Assembly (NCBI GenBank): GCA_937922175.1
Contig: CAKZUU010000183.1
Coordinates: 1 to 5,324 of the forward strand
Source: an uncultured Gemmataceae bacterium
GTDB lineage: Bacteria > Planctomycetota > Planctomycetia > Gemmatales > Gemmataceae
Reading direction: 5' to 3'
DNA length: 5,324 nt
The notes beneath the pieces were generated by a model, which made no database searches, was not told where the DNA came from, and was given only the letters and a program-made list of their open reading frames with translations. Numbering within the stretch: the stretch's first letter is position 1; every line of letters begins with the position of its first letter. Below are positions 1 to 5,324 of this stretch, piece by piece. A program made the translations under genes and the position numbers.

Positions 1-276
1 ATCCCTCGCGCGGAGGTGAACGACTTGGCACAAAGAGCCCGTCGTTTGCTCGGGGGAGTGCCCAGTTGGGGTGGAGTCCAGGAAGCATGGAATCAATTGA
101 CGTGGGGGCTGCAGCGACGAATGCTGACCCTTCACGCCTTGAATCCAGGGACAGGCCGGACACAGTACGCTCATGCGTTTCCCGCGGACAGTCCTCAGGC
201 GATGTTGCTTGCGGCTCGTCACGCCACGGTGGTCGTCAGCGGCGGACGGTGGTATGTGGTACGGCCCCGCGAGTAG
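1..276 (+). CDS. C-terminal part of an unrecognised protein (5' end outside window)
   Basis: The frame is open from the first base to a TAG at 274-276, giving 91 visible residues. A GTG at 16 could be read as a start, but the only purine-rich stretch (GGAGG, 12-16) overlaps it, so it cannot serve as its ribosome site. The frame also continues upstream without a stop, so I read this as the tail of a longer gene. The visible part is soluble: an Arg-rich helical start (LAQRARRLLGG), a Trp-rich middle (PSWGG, EAWNQLTWGLQRR), and a likely beta-ending C-terminus (VVVSGGRWYVVRP). There is no membrane segment, cysteine cluster or catalytic motif I can name. I do not recognise the family. It ends 69 bases before the MoxR gene, on the same strand. 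It may be an unrelated upstream gene, because a possible promoter lies in the gap. Confidence 0.6.
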   Translation: MPRAEVNDLAQRARRLLGGVPSWGGVQEAWNQLTWGLQRRMLTLHALNPGTGRTQYAHAFPADSPQAMLLAARHATVVVSGGRWYVVRPRE

Positions 277-298
277 CCTCATCGAACGCCCGCCTTCC

Positions 299-307
299 TG
301 GTATGAT
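299..307 (+). promoter_or_regulatory. Possible extended -10 promoter element ahead of the MoxR gene
   Basis: TGG-TATGAT reads as an extended -10 (TGN followed by a hexamer one base away from TATAAT), about 38 bases before the ATG at 346. Transcription would start near 314, leaving a leader of about 30 bases. No good -35 hexamer sits 16-18 bases upstream, which extended -10 promoters can tolerate. Promoter consensus in planctomycetes is poorly defined, so this is a suggestion only. Confidence 0.3.
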
Positions 308-333
308 GGACTAGGTAAGCGATCGACAATTTC

Positions 334-338
334 TTGAG
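334..338 (+). promoter_or_regulatory. Ribosome-binding-like TTGAG, 7 bases before ATG 346
   Basis: TTGAG followed by 7 bases and ATG. The GAG core can pair with the anti-Shine-Dalgarno sequence at a normal distance. The same element with the same spacing precedes the next gene (1580-1584, ATG 1592). This argues that ATG 346 is the true start, and that the in-frame TTG at 334 is part of the ribosome site rather than a start codon. Confidence 0.45.
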
Positions 339-345
339 AGACTTC

Positions 346-1521
346 ATGGAATCGGTACGCTGTGAGCATTGCGGCATGGTCCTGCTAGTGAGGCCCGGCG
401 GAAAGCGGTTGTGCGACTGCGGCAACTGGGTCGTGGCCGAGCAGGATGTTGAAGTTTCCGACGAGGCCGTCCCCATGGTAATTCCCGCATCGACCAACGA
501 ACCAACCTACCCGCGCTTGGAGGGGGATTTGGCAGCCGTCGAGAGACTCAAAGAAGCCAGTCAGCAAATTTTGAACGAGTGCCGAAAGGTCATCGTCGGT
601 CAGACGGACGCTCTGGAACAGTTACTCATCGGCCTGTTCGCTCAAGGACATTGCCTGTTGGTGGGTGTCCCGGGTTTGGCGAAGACATTGATGATCCGCA
701 CGCTGGCCGACTCGATGAATCTGACCTTCAACCGCATTCAGTTCACCCCGGACCTGATGCCCTCGGACATTACCGGGACAGACATTTTGCAAGACGACAA
801 GGCGACGGGGGCGCGGCATTTTAAGTTTCTTCACGGTCCGTTGTTTGCGAATGTGGTTTTGGCGGATGAAATCAATCGAACTCCGCCGAAGACCCAGGCG
901 GCCCTTCTGGAAGCCATGCAAGAGCGACAGGTGACAGTGGGGGGCAACCGTCACAAGCTCCCCGAGCCGTTCTTCGTTCTCGCCACGCAGAACCCAATTG
1001 AACAAGAAGGCACTTACCCTCTGCCGGAAGCGCAGCAAGATCGGTTCATGTTCAACATTCGAGTGGACTATCCCAACGAGGATGAGGAATTCAAGATTGT
1101 TGAACAGACGACGATGTTGAACCGGCCGACGGTCCAGCGGGTGGTGTCGGCGGAAGACCTCGTCGAAATGCAAGAGATCATCCGCCGGGTCCCCGTAGCG
1201 CCTTACGTTCTCCGCTATGCCATGAAATTCACCCGATCGACACGAAGGAATGATGCCTCGGTACCGGATTTTATCCGCGACTACGTGACCTGGGGGGCCG
1301 GACCTCGAGCCAGCCAATATCTCGTCCTGGCAGCGAAAGCCCGGGCGGTCTTGAAAGGCCGTTTCCACGTGTCGTGCGACGACATTCGCGCGATGGCGTT
1401 ACCCGTCCTGCGACATCGGATCATCACGAATTTCAACGCTGAGGCCGATGGCGTGAAGAGCGATGACATCATTCGCCGCTTGATCGACACCATCCCCCGC
1501 GAGCCGCTCGACCGCGGTTAA
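346..1521 (+). CDS. MoxR-family AAA+ ATPase with N-terminal zinc-ribbon-like module
   Basis: 391 residues from ATG 346; a TTG at 334 would add four. Seen in the sequence: residues 5-28 hold two cysteine pairs, C6-x2-C9 and C23-x-C25, resembling a small zinc ribbon. An acidic linker follows to about residue 65. The AAA+ core then has Walker A GVPGLAKT (107-114, K113), Walker B VVLADE (170-175, D174/E175) followed by INRTPPKTQAALLEAMQE, sensor 1 in ATQNPIEQEGTYPLPEAQQD (N216), the arginine-finger motif QDRF (R233), and a helical lid with sensor 2 GPRAS (R321) and LRHRI. All key catalytic residues are present. No membrane segment or signal peptide, so it is cytoplasmic. MoxR ATPases hydrolyse ATP in ring oligomers and act with vWA proteins as chaperones in metal insertion or complex maturation. 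The next two genes encode such partners, so an operon is likely. MoxR proteins are usually about 320-350 residues; the excess is the N-terminal module. The family call is secure; the substrate is unknown. Confidence 0.95.
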   Translation: MESVRCEHCGMVLLVRPGGKRLCDCGNWVVAEQDVEVSDEAVPMVIPASTNEPTYPRLEGDLAAVERLKEASQQILNECRKVIVGQTDALEQLLIGLFAQGHCLLVGVPGLAKTLMIRTLADSMNLTFNRIQFTPDLMPSDITGTDILQDDKATGARHFKFLHGPLFANVVLADEINRTPPKTQAALLEAMQERQVTVGGNRHKLPEPFFVLATQNPIEQEGTYPLPEAQQDRFMFNIRVDYPNEDEEFKIVEQTTMLNRPTVQRVVSAEDLVEMQEIIRRVPVAPYVLRYAMKFTRSTRRNDASVPDFIRDYVTWGAGPRASQYLVLAAKARAVLKGRFHVSCDDIRAMALPVLRHRIITNFNAEADGVKSDDIIRRLIDTIPREPLDRG

Positions 1522-1544
1522 ACCGGATTCCTCTCCCCGAGGTT

Positions 1545-1560
1545 TCCTTTCGCGGAAGGA
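1545..1560 (+). repeat. Small inverted repeat in the MoxR-DUF58 gap
   Basis: TCCTT (1545-1549) and AAGGA (1556-1560) can form a 5-bp stem with a 6-base loop, extendable by a T-G wobble (1544/1561). There is no U-tract after it, so it is not a typical terminator. Its right arm is part of AAGGAG, which lies about 30 bases from the DUF58 ATG and is too distant to be the ribosome site. It may be chance; it could mildly affect transcript stability between the two genes. Confidence 0.2.
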
Positions 1561-1579
1561 GCCGTTCGTCCTGATCGAT

Positions 1580-1584
1580 TTGAG
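1580..1584 (+). promoter_or_regulatory. Ribosome-binding-like TTGAG, 7 bases before ATG 1592
   Basis: TTGAG plus 7 bases plus ATG repeats exactly the arrangement ahead of the MoxR gene. It supports ATG 1592 over the in-frame TTG at 1580, which would otherwise consume the ribosome site. The surrounding 9-mer CGATTTGAG (1576-1584) recurs in the next gap at 2534-2542. Confidence 0.45.
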
Positions 1585-1591
1585 TTCATCC

Positions 1592-2485
1592 ATGCCTGAC
1601 TCACGTTTGAAGTTGCTCGACCCACAAGTCCTGGCTCGCGTCCGCAGCTTGGAGTTGAAGGCTCGCTCCGTGGTCGACGGGTTTCTCTCGGGAATGCATC
1701 GCAGCCCCTACCACGGCTTCGCCGTCGAATTCGCCCAGCATCGGGAGTATGTCCCCGGGGACGACATCAAGCACATCGACTGGAAGGTTTACGGGCGCAA
1801 CGAACGGCTGTACCTGAAGCAATACGAGCAGGATACGAACTTGATTTGCTGGCTCCTGATCGATGCCAGCGAATCGATGAAATACGGCTCGTGCGACCAG
1901 ACAAAGTACGAATTTGCCTGCGTGACGGCGGCGGCCCTGGCTTACCTCATCATCCAGCAGAGCGACAGCGTCGGACTCGCCACCTTCGATTCGCAGGTGC
2001 AACAAGTGCTCAAGCCATCGGCCCAATCGGGTCACTTGAAAGACATGCTCAACATCCTGGCGGCGGGACTGGGACGAGGAACCACACGACTCGGCTCCAC
2101 GCTCGTCGAACTGGCCGGGCGTATCCGACGCCGCGGACTGATCATGCTCTTCAGCGACCTGTTCGACGAGCCTGCCGAGGTGATCGCCGGGTTGAAACGT
2201 TTGCGCTACGATCGGCATGAGGTGGTGGTCTTTCACGTCATGGATGCGGCGGAGCTGGATTTCCCCTTTCAGGATCCGACCCTGTTTCGTGGCCTGGAGG
2301 AACTGCCGCATCTGCTGACCGACCCCCGCTCTCTGCGAGAAAGCTACCTGGAAGAACTGCATCGCTGGCAGGAGGAACTGACGCGAGGTTGCCGCTCGCT
2401 GAACGTGGACCTGGTGCCTTTTCGCACCGATGCCGACCCGGGGACGGCTTTGGCCGCGTATTTGGCCCGACGACTGAAAAAATAG
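1592..2485 (+). CDS. DUF58 domain protein (vWA-like, MIDAS-containing partner of MoxR)
   Basis: 297 residues from ATG 1592 to TAG 2483-2485. Residues 1-45 are a helical lead-in (LELKARSVVDGFLSG). The DUF58 signature follows: HGFAVEFAQHREYVPGDD, IKHIDWKVYGRNERLYLKQY. The region after it is a vWA-like fold with the metal-site pattern D-A-S-E-S (D91, S93, S95), a threonine pair at T164/T165 and the S188-D189 pair in LIMLFSDLFDEP. All MIDAS positions look intact, so metal binding is likely. Unlike many DUF58 proteins there are no N-terminal TM helices, so this is a soluble cytoplasmic form. Length is usual for that form. DUF58 genes very commonly follow MoxR genes, and the pair is thought to cooperate. 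The gap to the MoxR stop is 70 bases with no convincing terminator, which fits co-transcription. Family assignment is firm; biochemical role is not known for this subgroup. Confidence 0.93.
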   Translation: MPDSRLKLLDPQVLARVRSLELKARSVVDGFLSGMHRSPYHGFAVEFAQHREYVPGDDIKHIDWKVYGRNERLYLKQYEQDTNLICWLLIDASESMKYGSCDQTKYEFACVTAAALAYLIIQQSDSVGLATFDSQVQQVLKPSAQSGHLKDMLNILAAGLGRGTTRLGSTLVELAGRIRRRGLIMLFSDLFDEPAEVIAGLKRLRYDRHEVVVFHVMDAAELDFPFQDPTLFRGLEELPHLLTDPRSLRESYLEELHRWQEELTRGCRSLNVDLVPFRTDADPGTALAAYLARRLKK

Positions 2486-2523
2486 CTCCGCTTTGGTCCT
2501 CGCAGAGGAATTGCCGACCGTTC

Positions 2524-2535
2524 CGTTCCCGAACG
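2524..2535. repeat. Short dyad CGTTC-N2-GAACG in the DUF58-BatA gap
   Basis: A perfect 5-bp inverted repeat with a 2-base centre. A two-base loop is too tight for a stable hairpin, so if it means anything it would be a protein-binding dyad. It lies 46 bases before the start of the large membrane protein gene. A single 12-base dyad in GC-rich DNA may be chance. Confidence 0.15.
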
Positions 2536-2565
2536 ATTTGAGGGATCATCGGCTCACGACAAGAC

Positions 2566-2569
2566 AGGG
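2566..2569 (+). promoter_or_regulatory. Weak Shine-Dalgarno-like AGGG before ATG 2581
   Basis: AGGG ends 11 bases before ATG 2581, slightly longer than ideal spacing. No other in-frame ATG, GTG or TTG lies between the upstream in-frame TGA (2539-2541) and 2581, so 2581 is the most upstream start possible. ATG 2602 lacks any purine-rich site. Confidence 0.3.
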
Positions 2570-2580
2570 CAAGCTGCAAT

Positions 2581-5324
2581 ATGACTTGGGCCGTGCTTTT
2601 CATGACTCCGTGGGCGGCGATCGCGACTCTCCTCGGAGCCGCTTCGATCCCCGTCATCATCCATCTGCTGCACCGCAAGCGCTACCGAGTAGTCGACTGG
2701 GCCGCCATGCGTTTCCTTCTGGCCGCGCAAAAACGCGCTGCTCGGAAATTGCGGATCGAGCAATGGCTGTTGCTGGCCTTGCGGACCTTGCTCGTCGTTC
2801 TGCTGCTGCTGGCAATGGTGAGCGCGTTGTCCTGGATGGACGGTCTGTGGGCATGGTTGTTTCCCAGTGGGGTCGTGAGCAAGACGACGCGCTTTGGCCG
2901 CGTTCACCGAATCATCGTCGTGGACGGCAGCTACAGCATGGCCCGGAGGCACGAAGACGGCACCAGCTTCGACCGCGCCTTGCGATGGTCCCGCGATCTC
3001 ATCCGCCGATCGCAACCCGGCGATGGTTTCAGCCTGATTCTGCTATCCACTCCGACGCAGACGATCGTACCTGGACCTTCTGACAACACCGCCAGTGTCT
3101 GGCGCGAATTGGACGAACTCAGGCTCGCGCACGGCATCTCGGACTTGGCCAGCGGCCTCGACGCGGTCGAGCGCCTCGTCACCCAGCCCCTAGGGAAATA
3201 TCAGCAGCGTGAGGTCTACCTGCTGACGGACCTGCAACGGACCTTTTTTCAAAGCTCCGGTTTACGCATCCTGCAAGTGAAGGCCGCCCCCAGCGAATCC
3301 ATGGGAGAGCGTGTCGGCGAGGCGGACGCTTGGCAGCGGATTCAAGAACGCGCTCCGCTGATCGTCGTCGATGTGGCCCGCGAGGGAAGCGATAATCTCG
3401 CCGTGACGTCCATCGCCCTGAGCGAACCCCTGACTTTGACGGGTTCCCTGAATTCGATCACCGCGACGATTCACAATTTCGGCACCACCGATCGCAAACA
3501 ACTCAAAGTCGATCTGCTGATCGGGAAGGCCCGATCCGACGGGGGCGACTCGGAACCTTTCGGCCTGCGGATTCAACAACAATTGCTCGTCGATGTCCCC
3601 GCCGGATCCGCCGTCCCCGTCACTTTTCCGCATACATTTTTGTCGGCCGGCGAGTACGTCGTCCAAGTGCGAATCGAGAACGACGCCCTGGAAGTCGACA
3701 ACGCCCGTTCGTTGGTGACGACCGTGCGCGATTCGATTCCGGTGTTGTTGATCAACGGTAAGCCGGCGGCCGATCGCGATGACGAAGCGACCTATCACCT
3801 CGCGACAGCGTTGAATCCAGTGGTCGCGAGTAACAGCGGCGGCGCTCTGAGTCCGTTTCGACCCCGAGTCATTAGCGAGGCGCAATTCGCCGACATCGGT
3901 TTGGGCGATCTGGGCCCATACGATTGCGTCTTCGTGTGCGATGTGGCCCGCCTGACCGAGCGGAAAATTGCACGTTTGGAAAATTTCCTTCGACGAGGCG
4001 GCGGCGTGATTTTCACGCTCGGAGGGCAAGTCGATGCTGAAGCCTTCAACCGACTGCTCTATCGCGAGGGGAACGGTCTGATCCCCGCCGAGCTGATCGC
4101 GCGAAAACGTGCGCCGGAGGATCATTATTTCACGCTGACAGCGGCGGACGACGCATTTCAACATCCGCCGCTCGCAGCGTTCGCTGCCGACACTGACCGA
4201 GCCGCTTTGCTGAATGTGCGCTTCCGAGAGTATTACCAAGTCCGCTTGCCGGCCAAAGTCCCCGCCCGTCGACTCTTGTCCTTTGTGGCTCCGCGTCGCA
4301 GCAGTTCTCCTACCGATCCCTCGCCGGTCAGCACCGGCGGACTTGATCCCGCCGTGCTCGAGTGGCAGCGCCATCGCGGTCGGGTGTTGCTCATCACCAC
4401 CACCGTCAATATCGACTGGGGCAGTTGGCCCGGCTCTCCCGCGTATCTCCCCTTCATGCACGAATTAGCTCGCTACGCCGCCTTGGGGACGCCGCCTCGT
4501 GTCGTCACGGTCGGTGAACCCCTCCTCGATTATCTCCCGGTGCGGCTCGCCGGACTAACCGGACGTATCGTCACTCCGGAAGCGCGAGAGAGTGAGGTCC
4601 CCCTCGAAGGTTTGGAGGACGTCGCCCGGGTTCAGTTCACGGAAACGGACCAGTCGGGGATTTATCGGCTCACCGTTGGCAATCTCCCCCGAGAGTACCT
4701 CTTCGCCGTGAATCCACCTCTTTCTTCATCCACGGCCTTAGGTTCGGAGAGCGATTTGAGTCGAGTCGATCCGACCGAACTCGAGGGCACCACCGGCGGG
4801 GGGAACGTCCAGGTGGTGCAAGATCCTGGCGAAATCGAGTACAAGGCTCGAGCTACCGTGCCGTCGCCGGAGGATGAGTCGGTTCCTCGATCCAGTGCGG
4901 GTCCAGCGGTGGCTCGCTACATGCTCTTCGCGTTTCTGGTCCTCCTCATCGTGGAAATGATCCTGGCGTGGCGTTTCGGCTCCGCGCGAACAGTCGTGCC
5001 TCCCCATGCCGGTGTCGTAACGGTGATCGCCTCGCGAAGCGGGATCCGCGACTGGTTGAAAGCGCCCGGCCGGATCGTTTTGCTCCTGCCGCTGTTATTG
5101 ACGATGGGGTTGGGTATCACACTGCTCGACGAAGCCGTGCGGGGAGAATTTTTGGGATTTCTCCCAAAGAGCTGGCGACACCTAGCCGAGAAACGATTGG
5201 GAATCAGCGAGGCGGCTCCCGGAGAGGGGACACGCTGGCGGCTCGAATATCTCGCGTATCTGACCGGCGAGGCGCGGGCCGATCGTTGGCTCATTGCCGC
5301 CGCTCTGACGGGATTGATCCTGAC
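2581..5324 (+). CDS. Large BatA-type membrane protein: vWA, amidotransferase-like and beta-sandwich domains, with C-terminal membrane extension (3' end outside window)
   Basis: The frame is open from ATG 2581 to the right edge: 914 codons, no stop seen. BatA-type N-terminus: TM1 at about 10-30 (ending IPVIIHLLHRKRYR), the motif VDWAAMRFL (38-46), a basic loop, then TM2 at about 63-83. A vWA domain follows with MIDAS D115-G-S117-Y-S119, S187 where a threonine is usual (GISDLASGL), and T216-D217. Residues about 270-380 look like a CARDB/Ig-type beta domain. About 385-500 resemble a class I glutamine-amidotransferase fold (IPVLLING; PYDCVFVCDV; LENFLRRGGGVIFTLGG) without a recognisable catalytic Cys elbow. 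The motif GRVLLITTTVNIDWGSWP is at about 600-617, a second beta-sandwich at about 641-713, a linker with SESDLSRVD, TM3 at 781-797, TM4 at about 832-849 and TM5 from about 903. By the positive-inside rule the 31-62 loop is cytoplasmic, placing the vWA and following domains outside the membrane. Probably the membrane arm of the MoxR/DUF58 system. ATG 2602 (residue 8) is an alternative start. Confidence 0.9.
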   Translation, partial: MTWAVLFMTPWAAIATLLGAASIPVIIHLLHRKRYRVVDWAAMRFLLAAQKRAARKLRIEQWLLLALRTLLVVLLLLAMVSALSWMDGLWAWLFPSGVVSKTTRFGRVHRIIVVDGSYSMARRHEDGTSFDRALRWSRDLIRRSQPGDGFSLILLSTPTQTIVPGPSDNTASVWRELDELRLAHGISDLASGLDAVERLVTQPLGKYQQREVYLLTDLQRTFFQSSGLRILQVKAAPSESMGERVGEADAWQRIQERAPLIVVDVAREGSDNLAVTSIALSEPLTLTGSLNSITATIHNFGTTDRKQLKVDLLIGKARSDGGDSEPFGLRIQQQLLVDVPAGSAVPVTFPHTFLSAGEYVVQVRIENDALEVDNARSLVTTVRDSIPVLLINGKPAADRDDEATYHLATALNPVVASNSGGALSPFRPRVISEAQFADIGLGDLGPYDCVFVCDVARLTERKIARLENFLRRGGGVIFTLGGQVDAEAFNRLLYREGNGLIPAELIARKRAPEDHYFTLTAADDAFQHPPLAAFAADTDRAALLNVRFREYYQVRLPAKVPARRLLSFVAPRRSSSPTDPSPVSTGGLDPAVLEWQRHRGRVLLITTTVNIDWGSWPGSPAYLPFMHELARYAALGTPPRVVTVGEPLLDYLPVRLAGLTGRIVTPEARESEVPLEGLEDVARVQFTETDQSGIYRLTVGNLPREYLFAVNPPLSSSTALGSESDLSRVDPTELEGTTGGGNVQVVQDPGEIEYKARATVPSPEDESVPRSSAGPAVARYMLFAFLVLLIVEMILAWRFGSARTVVPPHAGVVTVIASRSGIRDWLKAPGRIVLLLPLLLTMGLGITLLDEAVRGEFLGFLPKSWRHLAEKRLGISEAAPGEGTRWRLEYLAYLTGEARADRWLIAAALTGLIL

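Noticed and set aside
16..276. Complete 86-residue gene starting at GTG 16
   Set aside because: The frame is open to the left edge, and the GGAGG overlaps the GTG itself, so there is no ribosome site at a usable distance. A truncated longer gene is more likely.
334..345. TTG 334 as MoxR start (and likewise TTG 1580 for DUF58)
   Set aside because: In both genes the TTG is part of a TTGAG lying exactly 7 bases before an ATG, better explained as a ribosome site.
622..1368. Antisense open frame of 248 codons on the - strand
   Set aside because: It is opposite the MoxR ATPase core, whose Walker, sensor and arginine-finger motifs are all in the + frame. It is a shadow.
1545..1560. Rho-independent terminator between MoxR and DUF58
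   Set aside because: The stem has only 5 AT/GC pairs and no following T-run.
1601..2362. Antisense open frame of 253 codons on the - strand
   Set aside because: It is opposite the DUF58 gene with its clear signature and MIDAS motifs. It is a shadow.
2493..3083. Forward open frame of 196 codons between DUF58 and the membrane protein
   Set aside because: It overlaps the N-terminal anchor and MIDAS of the large gene in another frame. Its translation is Arg/Ser/Pro/His-rich with no domain-like pattern. The BatA-type motifs show that the 2581 frame is the real one.
3262..4461. Antisense open frame of 399 codons on the - strand
   Set aside because: It lies wholly within the large membrane protein gene. 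Its translation is low in recognisable structure and rich in Gly, Arg, Gln and His, as expected for the reverse of GC-rich coding DNA. The + frame there carries clear domain motifs.
4720..4905. Low-complexity stretch as a possible frameshift or insertion in the large gene
   Set aside because: The frame stays open on both sides. The segment contains SESDLSRVD, which I associate with the normal linker before the C-terminal helix in this family, so it reads as a disordered linker.

Overview
The window looks like part of a chromosome of a planctomycete-like bacterium (Planctomycetota). It is GC-rich by eye. It carries the gene order MoxR-type AAA+ ATPase, DUF58 protein, large membrane-anchored von Willebrand A (vWA) protein with a BatA-type N-terminus, all on the + strand. 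The last protein has the long 'BatA anchor, vWA, glutamine-amidotransferase-like, TM' layout I associate with planctomycetes. The phylum call is inferred from gene order and protein style, not from a marker gene.

Layout. 1-276 is the 3' end of an unrecognised gene whose start is outside the window. 277-345 is a short gap with a possible extended -10 promoter and a ribosome-binding-like TTGAG. 346-1521 encodes a MoxR ATPase with an unusual N-terminal four-cysteine, zinc-ribbon-like module. 1522-1591 is a 70-base gap. 1592-2485 encodes a cytoplasmic DUF58 protein with an intact metal-ion-dependent adhesion site (MIDAS). 2486-2580 is a 95-base gap. From 2581 a single open frame runs without a stop to the right edge (914 codons and counting). 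It is by far the largest gene here and is easily missed because its stop lies outside the window.

How the genes work together. MoxR ATPases paired with vWA proteins are generally thought to act as chaperone or maturation systems, with the vWA protein binding metal and presenting the substrate. Here the ATPase and the DUF58 partner have no membrane segments and should sit in the cytoplasm. The large protein, by the positive-inside rule, should expose its vWA, amidotransferase-like and beta-sandwich domains outside the cytoplasmic membrane. The substrate cannot be told from the window.

Most notable points: the cysteine module on the ATPase, the extension of the large membrane protein beyond its expected C-terminal TM helix (possibly a fusion with the usual next gene), and an identically spaced TTGAG-N7-ATG before the first two operon genes, which settles their starts. 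I found no RNA genes, mobile elements, CRISPR arrays or convincing terminators.
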